Positions 43,801-52,532 of a stretch of DNA of 64,000 bases are shown in pieces. Numbering within the stretch: position 1 is the stretch's first letter; each line of letters opens with the position of its first letter. A program made the position numbers and the translations under genes. The notes below the pieces were generated by a model. It had not been told where the DNA came from, did no database searches, and was given only the letters and a program-made list of their open reading frames with translations. Source of the DNA: Pseudanabaena sp. (GTDB taxonomy: Bacteria; Cyanobacteriota; Cyanobacteriia; Pseudanabaenales; Pseudanabaenaceae); NCBI GenBank assembly GCA_003249015.1, contig QBLS01000006.1:1-64000 (forward strand), in the 5' to 3' direction.

Positions 43801-45114
43801 ATGAGCCGCAAGCAGCTAAAACAGAGCTTTTCTAAGCAATCTAAAAATGCTAAAAAGTCCAAATCGGTATTAACGCGATCGCCGCAGCAACTCCAATTAA
43901 GCGCTTGTCTAATCGTCAAAAATGAGGAGAAGCGATTAGCTCAATGTTTAGAGAGCTTGAAGCCTATTGCTGATCAAATCATTGTCGTGGACACTGGGTC
44001 TAGCGATCGCACAGTTGCTATTGCTAAACAATATGGCTGTCAATTATTTTATTTTGAATGGTGTGATGACTTCTCCCAAGCGCGTAACTTTGCGATCGCC
44101 AAAGCAAAAGGGAAATGGATTTTAATAATTGATGCTGATGAAGTTCTCGAACAGGCAGCCATTAGAGTTTTAGAAGATGTGATGAACTATGATGATTGCC
44201 TTGCCGTAAACCTCTTGCGTACTGAAATTGGCGCTAAGCAGTCACCTTTTTCGTTGGTACTGAGAATGTTCCGCAACCATGCTGCGATCAGATTTTTTGG
44301 CATTTATCACGAGTCTATCGATCAAAGTATTATTGACATTCAAAAACAAGAACCGCACTGGCAAGTTCTCAATATTGAGGCACCTGTTTTATCCCATTAT
44401 GGCTATATAGAAAGCGAAATTCAATCTAAACAAAAGTCTGAATTTGCAAAGAAGTTGATGGAAAAGCATTTGCAGCAATTCCCTAACGATAGCTATATGC
44501 TCAATAAGCTGGCGGCTTTGTATACCAATAATTACAACCAGCACAATAATTCTAGCGAACTTAATTATGCGATTCAATTAATGGTTCAAGGTCTATCGCA
44601 AACCCAAAATCAAATAGAACAAAACTTAACAACCTATGAACTATACTTGCATTTGGGAATTGCCTACGAACAGCTTGGCGAAAAAGAATTAGCTAAAAAC
44701 GCTTACATTCAAGCAATTTCTTTACAGATTCCAGAAGTCTCTAAAATTGCGGCTTATGTAAACTTAGGTACCATCTATCAAGAACTTAACCAAAATATAG
44801 AAGCGATCGCCTGTTGTGAACAGGTAACTAAAGTCGCTCCTAATTTTGCTCAAGGATATTTTAATTATGGAGTTGCGCTCAAGACTGCGGGACGGATGAG
44901 CGAGGCAATCGGAGCCTATGAAAGAGCGATCGCACTGGAACCAAGCTACGCTGAGGCTCATCAAAATCTGGGAGTAGCCCTAATTAAAACTGGATATTTC
45001 ACCAAGGCGATCGTTGCTTTCACTAAGTCAATCGAGCTTCATGAACTACAGCAAAACTATCAAGCTGCGGAACTACTGCGATCATGGCTAAAAGAATTTA
45101 GTCCAAAATCTTGA
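43801..45114 (+). CDS. glycosyltransferase family 2 with TPR repeats
   Basis: 437 residues. After a basic ~30-residue start comes a GT-A domain: LSACLIVKNEEKRLAQCLESL, IIVVDTGSSDRT and the DxD-type IIDADEVL (~105-115). About five TPR units follow from ~220 (LAALYTNNYNQ, LHLGIAYEQLGEKELAKNAY, VNLGTIYQELNQNIEAIAC, FNYGVALKTAGRMSEAIGAYERAIALEPSYAEAHQNLG). Such proteins occur widely in cyanobacteria; the TPR part likely recruits a protein partner or acceptor. It ends 37 bp before an IS1 remnant. Confidence 0.9.
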   Translation: MSRKQLKQSFSKQSKNAKKSKSVLTRSPQQLQLSACLIVKNEEKRLAQCLESLKPIADQIIVVDTGSSDRTVAIAKQYGCQLFYFEWCDDFSQARNFAIAKAKGKWILIIDADEVLEQAAIRVLEDVMNYDDCLAVNLLRTEIGAKQSPFSLVLRMFRNHAAIRFFGIYHESIDQSIIDIQKQEPHWQVLNIEAPVLSHYGYIESEIQSKQKSEFAKKLMEKHLQQFPNDSYMLNKLAALYTNNYNQHNNSSELNYAIQLMVQGLSQTQNQIEQNLTTYELYLHLGIAYEQLGEKELAKNAYIQAISLQIPEVSKIAAYVNLGTIYQELNQNIEAIACCEQVTKVAPNFAQGYFNYGVALKTAGRMSEAIGAYERAIALEPSYAEAHQNLGVALIKTGYFTKAIVAFTKSIELHELQQNYQAAELLRSWLKEFSPKS

Positions 45115-45151
45115 AACGAGAGCTTTGCAAGCCACTCAAGAAATTAATTAA

Positions 45152-45887
45152 GGTAGTGTTAGAGATGTAATGGTGAGCAAAGAAGAAAATAGCACCAATA
45201 TGATTTTCTAACTTTTTAGAAAACGAAAGTGTCTTTCTTACAAGCCGTCCAACTCTTTGCCTCAGAGTGCAATGACGCTTAGCAGGGATTACTAGTGCGT
45301 AAGCAGCCCAGAAATCAGTAAAAGCTACTGCATATTGGCGATAAACGGCAGGCAAAGAAGCCCATAAACACTTAGCACTATTTTCATCTCGACTGACCAC
45401 TTAAATTCCAATAATTTCTTTAGTCAATTGGTCCATGGCAATCCAAACCCATTGCTTATTGCTCTTGTTGCCAACAAACGACAGTTCGACAAGCCCACTG
45501 ACCACCACATTTCATCGCATTGAATGGTCAACTTGCTTTTTTTTGATGCTAACTTCTAAATTGCGGGGAGTAACGAAATTTACCATTTACATAGCTTTGC
45601 AACCATTGTAGTGAGACACCTGTAATCCTTACTAATGCTCTTAGTGATACTCGCTCTAGCATTAGCTTTTCAATCAATGCTTTTGTTTCGTCTGAGATTG
45701 GTTTATTTTTTTGGTTTAAACTAAATTGACGATTACAATCTCGACATTTATGATTTTGTTTATCATGACGTGTTAAGCCATTAAGCACGATATTCTCACT
45801 CTCACATTTGGGGCATCTCATTTCTAGTTCTCATTTCCTTGCTTTTTTCTCTCTCTTCTTGTCTATCCTTACCTCTAGATCACTACC
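45152..45887 (-). mobile_element. decayed IS1-family insertion sequence
   Basis: About 736 bp, near the 768 bp of IS1. Ends match imperfectly: GGTAGTGTTAGAGATGTA at the left, GGTAGTGATCTAGAGGTA at the right on the other strand. The two transposase parts (InsA-like and InsB-like) are broken. It lies between the TPR glycosyltransferase and VWA genes. No clear target duplication was found. Confidence 0.8.
45160..45821 (-). pseudogene. IS1-type transposase remnant (InsA + InsB parts)
   Basis: On the minus strand, 45821-45549 encodes the InsA-type zinc finger and HTH (MRCPKCESENIVLNGLT, then CRDCNRQFSLNQ). The catalytic part then appears in other frames: a CDE motif lost to a stop, SFVGNKSNKQWVWIAMDQLTKEIIGI, a stop at ~45400, SRDENSAKCLWASLPAVYRQ, and RLVRKTLSFSKKLENHIGAI. 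Between PAKRH and TLRQRV about 19 residues of the usual sequence are missing. Frameshift, stops and deletion make it inactive. Confidence 0.8.
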
Positions 45888-46017
45888 CACAAATCAAATA
45901 CTGGCAGCATCTCTAAACCAAGTAAACGGGTTAGATTTTATCAAAAGTATTGGCGCAAACTTGTTAATATAGGCGAGTATAATCTGACAAAGCTTATTAT
46001 ATTTACAAGAGTTACAT

Positions 46018-46620
46018 ATGCTAGACAAACGCGACTATACCCTGATCATCGACAAAAGCGGAAGTATGTCAAATACTGACCGAGGCACTGGCAAAAGTCG
46101 ATGGGAGATTGTCAAGGAGTCCACGCTCGCACTGGCTCGTAAATGCGATCAGTTAGACGCAGATGGCATTACAGTATATGTTTTTTCAGGTAAATTTAAG
46201 CGCTATGACAATGTTTCAGCAGCCAAGGTAGAGCAGATCTTCCAAGAAAATGAACCAATGGGAGGGACAAACCTGACTGCGGTATTGCAGGATATGGCAA
46301 ACAACTTTTTGCAACGCAAGAAGGCAGGGCAAATCAAAGTAGGAGAAACAGTTCTAGTAATCACTGATGGAGAACCTGATGATCGGCGTTCCGTATTTGA
46401 GGTGATTATTGAAACAACTCGCCGCATTAGTTCTGACGAAGAACTCGCCATTTCTTTTATTCAAGTTGGTTCCGATCCCAGTGCTACCGATTTTCTCAAA
46501 GCTTTAGACGACAAGCTTATGAGCATCGGCGCAAATTTTGACATTGTGGACACAATCACTCTTGGTGATATGGAAGATATGACTCTTTCAGAAGTTCTAC
46601 TTAGCGCGATTAGTGACTAG
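46018..46620 (+). CDS. von Willebrand factor type A domain protein (TerY-like)
   Basis: 200 residues, a single VWA domain with a full MIDAS: DKSGSMS at ~12-18, MGGTNLT (Thr) at ~81, and ITDGEPDD (Asp) at ~121. Such short cytoplasmic VWA proteins resemble TerY of tellurite/stress clusters and Synechocystis VWA proteins that act as binding modules in ATPase or kinase systems. No MoxR ATPase or kinase gene is adjacent. The next gene follows after a 30-bp palindrome. Molecular role unknown. Confidence 0.88.
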   Translation: MLDKRDYTLIIDKSGSMSNTDRGTGKSRWEIVKESTLALARKCDQLDADGITVYVFSGKFKRYDNVSAAKVEQIFQENEPMGGTNLTAVLQDMANNFLQRKKAGQIKVGETVLVITDGEPDDRRSVFEVIIETTRRISSDEELAISFIQVGSDPSATDFLKALDDKLMSIGANFDIVDTITLGDMEDMTLSEVLLSAISD

Positions 46621-46639
46621 GTTAATACTTGAAAGTTAC

Positions 46640-46669
46640 AGTAGGGGCAATTCATGAATTGCCCCTACT
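46640..46669. terminator. 30-bp perfect palindrome
   Basis: AGTAGGGGCAATTCA followed directly by its exact complement, 20 nt past the VWA stop. A loopless dyad, so either a terminator or a protein-binding palindrome. Confidence 0.65.
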
Positions 46670-46710
46670 ATGATATAAAGTAGTGATTAAATAATAAATA
46701 AATAAATCAA

Positions 46711-47142
46711 ATGGAACCTCTTGAGTCCATTCTAGAAGAGCTTCAGAACAAATACAAAACACCTGTTAGTCCTCAAGTCAGAGAACTTAAGGAAAAACCA
46801 AGTGATTCTCTGATAGGCGAAAAGCAAATTAAAATCAGCGAGATACCAATATCTTCAACTCCTAACTCTTTAGATAGCTTGCTCAACGACCTACGGAAGA
46901 GTAACCATCCAGTTACTGAAGTTAGACCAACTATTTCTGCTGCCGCGATCGCTAGAGATTTGCAAGAAGTCTCACACCAGCAAAAGACTAAAGACCTCGC
47001 TCAACTCTCAAAGGTAGCAGAGGAATGGTTAGAAAAACTTGATCCGCTTTGCGGCGAAGGACTATGGTTTGAGGCGTTCGCTAAAAATTATTCCTCTCGC
47101 TTAGAAGCCGCGATCGCCTTATTGCAGTCTCACCCCAAATAA
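46711..47142 (+). CDS. cyanobacterial small protein, possibly Slr1339 salt-stress family
   Basis: 143 residues. The N-terminal part (~1-90) is polar and probably flexible (MEPLESILEELQNKY...SLDSLLNDLRKS). The C-terminal ~50 residues, EEWLEKLDPLCGEGLWFEAFAKNYSSRLEAAI, match my memory of the conserved end of Slr1339-type proteins, which are named for salt stress but have no known mechanism. The name rests on recall of that motif, so treat it as tentative. Terminated by the hairpin at 47137. Confidence 0.6.
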   Translation: MEPLESILEELQNKYKTPVSPQVRELKEKPSDSLIGEKQIKISEIPISSTPNSLDSLLNDLRKSNHPVTEVRPTISAAAIARDLQEVSHQQKTKDLAQLSKVAEEWLEKLDPLCGEGLWFEAFAKNYSSRLEAAIALLQSHPK

Positions 47143-47169
47143 AGAAATGGCTACGCCATTTCTTTATTT
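47137..47169 (+). terminator. AAATGGC-type hairpin after the Slr1339-like gene
   Basis: AAATAAAGAAATGGC, TAC loop, exact complement, overlapping the stop codon. Confidence 0.75.
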
Positions 47170-47197
47170 GAAAACCCATACTAAATAGCTAGGTATA

Positions 47198-47272
47198 ATT
47201 AAAACCTAAAACCAAAAAGGTTGTTCCGCCCGCTACGCGGGCGGAACAACCTCTGGTTTTAGGTTTTAATTA
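47198..47272. repeat. nested hairpin upstream of gloB
   Basis: Inner AGGTTGTTCCGCCCGC/GCGGGCGGAACAACCT with TAC loop and outer AATTAAAACCTAAAACCA/TGGTTTTAGGTTTTAATT, separated by small bulges. A two-layer structure 55 bp before gloB. Confidence 0.7.
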
Positions 47273-47326
47273 AGCCCAGCTACTTAACTACTGATATCAA
47301 TTAAAACTGCATAAGAACTAAACACC

Positions 47327-48103
47327 ATGAATATCTATCGCTTAGCTGTTTTAAATGACAACTATGTTTTTGTCTTACATGATCCAGAAACTAATACAGC
47401 GGCTGTAGTCGATCCTGCGATCGCGGAACCTGTACTCGCCAAATTAGATGAGCTAGATGCCGAACTCGTGGCAATCTTTAATACGCACCATCACGGAGAT
47501 CATATCGGTGGGAACTCAGTTCTGATCAAGAAATTTCCTAAAGCAATTGTCTATGCTGGTGAAAAGGATCGCGATCGCATTCCCCATCAGCAGGTCTTTT
47601 TGAAAGGTGGCGATCAGGTTAGCTTTGGGGGACGTACAGCAGATGTGTTTTTTGTGCCAGGGCATACCTACGCCCACATTGCCTACTACTTTGCTCCTGC
47701 TGACGACCAAGGTGGCGAGCTATTTTGTGGTGACACTTTGTTTGCAGGGGGCTGTGGCAGATTGTTTGAAGGCACTCCTACAGAAATGCTGGCTTCGATG
47801 GAGCAGTTGCGCCGACTGCCCGATGACACCCGTGTGTGGTGCGCCCATGAGTACACCCTTAGCAATCTCAAGTTTGCCCTAACTGTAGATCAAGATAATA
47901 CTGCTCTACAAGAACGGATGATAACGGCTCAGGCGATGCGCCAGAGGGGTGAGGCAACTGTCCCCACGACCATTGGACTAGAAAAGCGAACTAATCCCTT
48001 CATGCGTTGGGATACTGCGGCTATTAAGCGATCGGCTGGGCTTGATATTCCTGATCGCGTTTTTGCAAGAATTCGCGGACAAAAGGATAATTTTGCTGGT
48101 TAG
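47327..48103 (+). CDS. gloB: hydroxyacylglutathione hydrolase (glyoxalase II)
   Basis: 258 residues, full length. The metallo-beta-lactamase motif THHHGDH is at 53-59. Further metal ligands lie in VPGHTYAH and FCGDTLFAGGCGRLFEG. The C-terminal HAGH domain has CAHEYTLSNLKFA and ends KRTNPFMRWD, which fits glyoxalase II. It hydrolyses S-lactoylglutathione in methylglyoxal detoxification. It has its own short terminator at 48124. Confidence 0.93.
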   Translation: MNIYRLAVLNDNYVFVLHDPETNTAAVVDPAIAEPVLAKLDELDAELVAIFNTHHHGDHIGGNSVLIKKFPKAIVYAGEKDRDRIPHQQVFLKGGDQVSFGGRTADVFFVPGHTYAHIAYYFAPADDQGGELFCGDTLFAGGCGRLFEGTPTEMLASMEQLRRLPDDTRVWCAHEYTLSNLKFALTVDQDNTALQERMITAQAMRQRGEATVPTTIGLEKRTNPFMRWDTAAIKRSAGLDIPDRVFARIRGQKDNFAG

Positions 48104-48123
48104 TCTGTTGGCGATGCGCCATC

Positions 48124-48150
48124 AAAAAGCCCATCTAGCGATGGGTTTTT
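48124..48150 (+). terminator. gloB terminator
   Basis: AAAAAGCCCATC, short loop, GATGGGTTTTT, 20 nt after the gloB stop. Confidence 0.75.
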
Positions 48151-48232
48151 GTAAATTCATCCTAAAAGAACAAAATCGCGGCTAAGCCACGATTTTATTC
48201 TTTTATGCTTGCATAAGCACTAATTGCTGTAA

Positions 48233-48304
48233 CTGGGGTGCAAGGATTCGAACCTCGGAATGGCTGGACCAAAACCAGCTGCCTTACCGCTTGGCGACAC
48301 CCCA
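48233..48304 (-). tRNA. trnQ: tRNA-Gln(TTG)
   Basis: 72 nt on the minus strand. Acceptor TGGGGTG/CACCCCA with discriminator G, D-arm GCCAAGCGGTAAGGC, anticodon loop TTTTGGT (anticodon TTG) in a GCTGG/CCAGC stem, and T-arm with TTCGAAT loop. CCA is not encoded. In cyanobacteria it is charged with Glu and then amidated. Confidence 0.97.
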
Positions 48305-48397
48305 ATAAAGTTTTGTTAACTTTTATTGGTTTGTTGTAAACAAGCTTTGCTTGCGCGATTATTAATATAGCAAAGATAGGCGTAGTTTTGTCAACAC

Positions 48398-48454
48398 ATT
48401 CAAAAAAAATTTTAAAAAACTGGCAGAGCCAGTTTTTTAAAATTTTTTTTGAAT
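48398..48454 (-). terminator. terminator of the mannose-1-P guanylyltransferase-like gene
   Basis: 27-bp perfect stem with AGA loop, core ACTGGC/GCCAGT and long A and T runs, 10 nt after the stop. Confidence 0.85.
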
Positions 48455-48463
48455 GTTGATAGT

Positions 48464-51022
48464 TCAACTATCGAGCAGCACCGAATCTTTAGACAGAGCG
48501 ATTTGTAACTTACAAAATCCTTCAATATGTGCCGAGAAATCTTGGATATGACTTTCCGCCCAAGCTTGCCCATTACTAACAGGCGTATCAAATCCATTGG
48601 CAAACACCCGCACTAACGGATCACTAGCATCGGGTAATACCAAAATCCAATCGCGATCGCTATAAAACACCTTGACTCCATCGATCAGCTCCACTTTTTT
48701 GCTGCCATAGGACTCAACCAAGTGCCTCATGAGTGTGCCCTTGATACTCCAAGGACAGCGGACGATCTGACTGCGAAAATGACACCTTGGCAAATGGGCG
48801 CGTACCTGCGATAGCGATCGCTTTTGCAATGACATCCATTCCATAATTTTGGCAATGCTGAACATGGCATCAAATCCAGGATGAAGCTGCGGGAATATAA
48901 AGCCCATCTCCGCTGAACCGCCCAACACCACACCCGCATTACTATGACAAGTAGCCATTAGAGCCGTAGGATTGGCACGGGTGCGAATCACCTTGCCGTC
49001 ATGCTTCTCGGCAATCAGCTCCACCATACCTGAAGCCGAAACAGGGACAACAATTGTGCCGCCATGCTGCGAAGTCAAGACCATCTCCACCATCATTCCC
49101 GTTAATATTTCATCGCGAATTGGCTTGCCCAACTCATCAATCAAAATAAATTTCTCACCATTGGCATAGACCTGCACACCAAAGCTAGCGCGAACCGCCT
49201 TGACAACATCAGTTAACTGGCTGAGCATTTTCTCGCGATCCACTGGTGCGGGAGCAACTTCATTAAGGCTGGCATTTAGTACCACTACGTCAGTACTAAA
49301 TTTACCTAAAATCCTTGGTAGTACTGCTCCTGAAACCGCATAGACATAATCAATAACTATCTTTTTGCAATCACTGAATCTGATTGCTTCCACATCAATA
49401 TTTTTAGCAAAGCCAGTATTGTAATAGTCCAATACACGGGTGGGATAACTGATTTCACCAATCTCTTCAATTCTGGCGCGGCGAAAATCTTCTTTAAAAA
49501 ATGTCCCTTCGATTTTTTTCTCTGTTGATTTGTTGATGTTAATGCCATTGCAGTCTAAAAATTCAATCATCACGCAGTCATTGCGATCAGGATGAACACG
49601 GACATGAATGCCACCAACTACACCAAGACTAGGGGCAATAAACCGTGAAATGGGAATTGCAGTAGCTTCTAAGTTTTCCACATTAATCCCCACGGACATC
49701 AGACCAGAGATCAGCGATCGCGTTAACATTCGGCAGATGGTACGTTGATCCCGTGACACCATCACATGGGAATTTGGGCGCAAGGTTGCCCCATAGGCAG
49801 CTCCTAACTTCACAGCAAATTCTGGCGTAATATCGACATTGGCTAAACCAGACACGCTATGTTGTCCAAACAAATTACGCGCTGCCATCGCGCCCCAAAT
49901 CAAGTTAGTCGTCAGGGTTGCCCCAGCCTCTACATGCTTACTCGGCCAAATCCTCACATTAGGGAATATTCTCGCCTCTTCACCAATGATCGAATTGGAG
50001 CCAACAACTGCCCCCTCCATCACATGGGCACGGCGACTAACTCTGGCATTGCGGGAGATGCTACAAGCCCAAAGATGACACTCCTCGCTGATCATCACAC
50101 TATTGCCGATAATCGGGCGCTGCAAGTCACAATCAGAGCCAATGGTCACGCGATCGCCAATGATTGTTCCCGCCGAGATTCTAGTGCGATCGCCAATTGA
50201 ACAGTTACTCCCAATTAAGGCAGGTGTCTCAATCTGGACACTAGGAGAAATGACCGTGTGCTTGCCAATCCAAAGCCCTGTCCTCAGTTGCACATAGTCC
50301 AAGTCTAAATGTACCCGCCCACGAATTGCATCGTACTGAGCTTGGCGATATGCATCAAGGGAGCCGATATCACACCAGTAGCCATTGGCAATATAGCCAT
50401 ACATGGGAATATTTTTGGCTAGCAAAAGAGGAAATAGGTCATTAGAAAAGTCGCTAGGTTCATTATCTGGCAAAAAATCTAAAACTTCAGGCTCCAAGAT
50501 ATAGATACCTGTGTTGACCGTATCTGAGAAAACTTCACTGGTAGATGGTTTTTCTAGGAACCTTTGAATGCGATCTTTTTCATCGGTGATAACTACGCCA
50601 AAAGCCATGGGATCAGCCACTCGTCTCAAAATTAAAGTTGCTTGAGACTGGTGATCACTGTGAAATTTAATCGCTGCTGTCAGATCAAAGTCTGTAATAC
50701 TATCGCCACTAATCACCAAAAAAGTGCCATCTAAAAGACTAGAGACATTCTTAACACAGCCCGATGTGCCTAGCGGTTGATCCTCTTCCACCACGTACAT
50801 CATATTCACGCCAAAATCAGCACCATCACCAAAGTGTTCGCGAATTACATCGGGCAAGTAATGTAATGTGGCGATCACCTCTCTGATCCCGTGGCGTTTT
50901 AACAAGTTCAGAATATGTTCAGTGATGGGACGATTTAACACCGAAACCATCGGTTTTGGCATATCACAGGTTAGAGGACGTAGACGAGTTCCTGAACCAC
51001 CTGCCATTAATACCGCTCGCAT
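48464..51022 (-). CDS. NTP transferase-phosphomannomutase fusion (mannose-1-phosphate guanylyltransferase-like)
   Basis: 852 residues. The N-terminal nucleotidyltransferase (1-235) has MRAVLMAGGSGTRLRPLT and later GDSITDFD. Hexapeptide left-handed beta-helix repeats follow (~245-370: SPSVQIETPALIGSNCSIGD, then IGDRVTIGSDC). Then a phosphohexomutase-like region (~385-850). The usual catalytic serine loop TASHNP is not visible where expected; that region reads SHVMVSRDQRTICRM, so the mutase half may be inactive or regulatory. It likely makes GDP-mannose or another NDP-sugar for glycans. Confidence 0.9.
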   Translation of the reverse strand: MRAVLMAGGSGTRLRPLTCDMPKPMVSVLNRPITEHILNLLKRHGIREVIATLHYLPDVIREHFGDGADFGVNMMYVVEEDQPLGTSGCVKNVSSLLDGTFLVISGDSITDFDLTAAIKFHSDHQSQATLILRRVADPMAFGVVITDEKDRIQRFLEKPSTSEVFSDTVNTGIYILEPEVLDFLPDNEPSDFSNDLFPLLLAKNIPMYGYIANGYWCDIGSLDAYRQAQYDAIRGRVHLDLDYVQLRTGLWIGKHTVISPSVQIETPALIGSNCSIGDRTRISAGTIIGDRVTIGSDCDLQRPIIGNSVMISEECHLWACSISRNARVSRRAHVMEGAVVGSNSIIGEEARIFPNVRIWPSKHVEAGATLTTNLIWGAMAARNLFGQHSVSGLANVDITPEFAVKLGAAYGATLRPNSHVMVSRDQRTICRMLTRSLISGLMSVGINVENLEATAIPISRFIAPSLGVVGGIHVRVHPDRNDCVMIEFLDCNGININKSTEKKIEGTFFKEDFRRARIEEIGEISYPTRVLDYYNTGFAKNIDVEAIRFSDCKKIVIDYVYAVSGAVLPRILGKFSTDVVVLNASLNEVAPAPVDREKMLSQLTDVVKAVRASFGVQVYANGEKFILIDELGKPIRDEILTGMMVEMVLTSQHGGTIVVPVSASGMVELIAEKHDGKVIRTRANPTALMATCHSNAGVVLGGSAEMGFIFPQLHPGFDAMFSIAKIMEWMSLQKRSLSQVRAHLPRCHFRSQIVRCPWSIKGTLMRHLVESYGSKKVELIDGVKVFYSDRDWILVLPDASDPLVRVFANGFDTPVSNGQAWAESHIQDFSAHIEGFCKLQIALSKDSVLLDS

Positions 51023-51088
51023 AGATCCTCCGTATATCGATACGTTATAGGATTAGGCTCTAGTATCGTTCAAATCTGCGATAAAACA

Positions 51089-51814
51089 ATGAAAATAAAC
51101 ATTAACCCTGACGCTGATCCCCATTCAAGGATCATTGTGGCTCTGGATGTACCCACGACTGCGGAGGCAATTAAATTATGCGATCGCCTGCCTCAAGTAA
51201 GTTTCTGGAAAGTCGGCTTGGAGCTATTTATCGCTGACGGCGCAACTATTCTCCGTGAACTGAAGTCAAGAAACAAAAGGATATTTCTTGACTTAAAGCT
51301 CCACGACATTCCCAACACAGTTGGTTCGGCATGTCGAGTTGCCACCAAATATGGTGCAGATTTCCTAACAATTCATGCTTCTGGTGGTAAGGCGATGATG
51401 CGAGCGGCTCAAACTGAAGTTCAGGGATCATCGACTCAACTCTTAGCCATTTCCCTGCTAACTAGTATCTCTGCCCAAGAGCTAGCCTCAGATCTTAAAG
51501 TAAATCTAGATATAGCTGAATACGTCGCGCAAATGGTGTTACTTGCTCAAGCCTGTGGACTTACGGGAGCAGTTTGTTCTCCCCATGAGGTAGCTAATCT
51601 AAAAGCACGCCTTAGTTCCCAATCAGATGTTGACTTCTGTTTAGTTACCCCTGGAGTACGTCCCCAAGGCTTTGCAAGCGGGGATCAAAGTCGGGTAATG
51701 ACACCTAAACAGGCGATCGCAATGGGAGCAGACTACTTAGTAATTGGTCGTCCAATTACAGCGGCAGTTGACCCCGCTGCAGCATGGGATCAAATTTGCC
51801 AAGAATGTAGTTAA
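51089..51814 (+). CDS. pyrF: orotidine 5'-phosphate decarboxylase
   Basis: 241 residues, group I type. The substrate region is RIIVALDVP and the catalytic Asp-Lys-Asp array is in FLDLKLHDIPNTV. C-terminal phosphate contacts lie in TPGVRPQG and VIGRPITAAVDP. It makes UMP in pyrimidine synthesis. Divergent from the fusion-enzyme gene with only 66 bp between starts, so the two promoters must be tight. Confidence 0.95.
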   Translation: MKININPDADPHSRIIVALDVPTTAEAIKLCDRLPQVSFWKVGLELFIADGATILRELKSRNKRIFLDLKLHDIPNTVGSACRVATKYGADFLTIHASGGKAMMRAAQTEVQGSSTQLLAISLLTSISAQELASDLKVNLDIAEYVAQMVLLAQACGLTGAVCSPHEVANLKARLSSQSDVDFCLVTPGVRPQGFASGDQSRVMTPKQAIAMGADYLVIGRPITAAVDPAAAWDQICQECS

Positions 51815-51934
51815 GTCAGGTTTAGAAGCCAGAGCCACCGTCAAGACGGTGGTACAATCTGGATCAAACTTCACTAGCTAAGACTTTTGCTAGAAATACT
51901 AATTTCGCTTATTTCTTAAAGAAGGCGGACAACC

Positions 51935-52432
51935 ATGATTGAAATGAAGGTGGTGGGGATCGCGATTGATGCTGTTAGTCGAAACCCCATTGTTCTACTG
52001 AGAGATACATTAGAACGAAGAGCTTTGCCAATTTGGATCGGTGAAGCTGAAGCTAAGGCGATTATAGTTGCTCTGGAAGGTAGACCACTGGAGCGACCTA
52101 TGACCCATGATCTGATGCTTAATTTTTTAGCTGAATGGGCAATAACCGTGGATCGGGTGGTGGTTCATGCTCTTAAAAACAGTACTTTTCACGCGGTTAT
52201 TACTGTTTCGCAGGGGGATATCAAAAAAGAGATTGATGCACGTCCTAGTGATGCGATCGCGATCGCAGTTCGTGCTAAATGTCCAATTTGGGTAATGGAA
52301 GAAGTGATTTTGGAGGCTTCGATCCCCGTAGATCAAGATGCTGATGAAGCGGAAAGGAGAGCCTTTCGCGAATTTTTGTCTAAACTCACCCCTGAAGAGT
52401 TAGTCAAAAAAAGTGGCTTAGAAAGTAACTAA
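51935..52432 (+). CDS. DUF151 bifunctional nuclease family protein
   Basis: 165 residues. The domain runs MKVVGIAIDAVSRNPIVLLRD, LPIWIGEAEAKAIIVALEG, RPMTHDLM and DARPSDAIAIAVRAKCPIWV, the standard DUF151/BFN core, followed by a UVR-like helical end (EAERRAFREFLSKLTPEEL). Plant and archaeal relatives have RNase and DNase activity. The cyanobacterial role is unknown. Shine-Dalgarno GAAGG lies upstream of the ATG. Confidence 0.9.
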   Translation: MIEMKVVGIAIDAVSRNPIVLLRDTLERRALPIWIGEAEAKAIIVALEGRPLERPMTHDLMLNFLAEWAITVDRVVVHALKNSTFHAVITVSQGDIKKEIDARPSDAIAIAVRAKCPIWVMEEVILEASIPVDQDADEAERRAFREFLSKLTPEELVKKSGLESN

Positions 52433-52441
52433 AAATCTAGT

Positions 52442-52520
52442 TTTGCTAAAGCGCCTTCGGAACTTTAGCAAAAAAGATGAGTGGCGGCGCAAAGCGCCGC
52501 CACTCATCTTTTTTTGCTAA
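52442..52520. terminator. two alternative hairpins after the DUF151 gene
   Basis: TTTGCTAAAG...ACTTTAGCAAA (52442-52472) shares its right arm with TTAGCAAAAAAGATGAGTGG...TTTTTTTGCTAA (52465-52520), whose core is GGCGGCGC-aaa-GCGCCGCC. Only one can form at a time. They end both the DUF151 and RodZ-like transcripts. Confidence 0.7.
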
Positions 52521-52532
52521 GCAAGGATCTAT

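Larger units (their letters stand above)
48104..48463. other. intergenic, 360 bp around tRNA-Gln
   Basis: It holds the gloB hairpin (48124-48150), a further AAAAGAACAAAATCG...CGATTTTATTCTTTT hairpin (48163-48205), tRNA-Gln and the mpg terminator. Everything here is accounted for. Confidence 0.55.

Noticed and set aside
45098-45400. A 100-codon minus-strand ORF as a standalone gene
   Set aside because: It is the InsB-type end of the decayed IS1, with a deletion, and runs into the glycosyltransferase 3' end.
45549-45821. A 90-codon zinc-finger ORF as an independent regulator
   Set aside because: It is the InsA-type N-terminal part of the same IS1 remnant.
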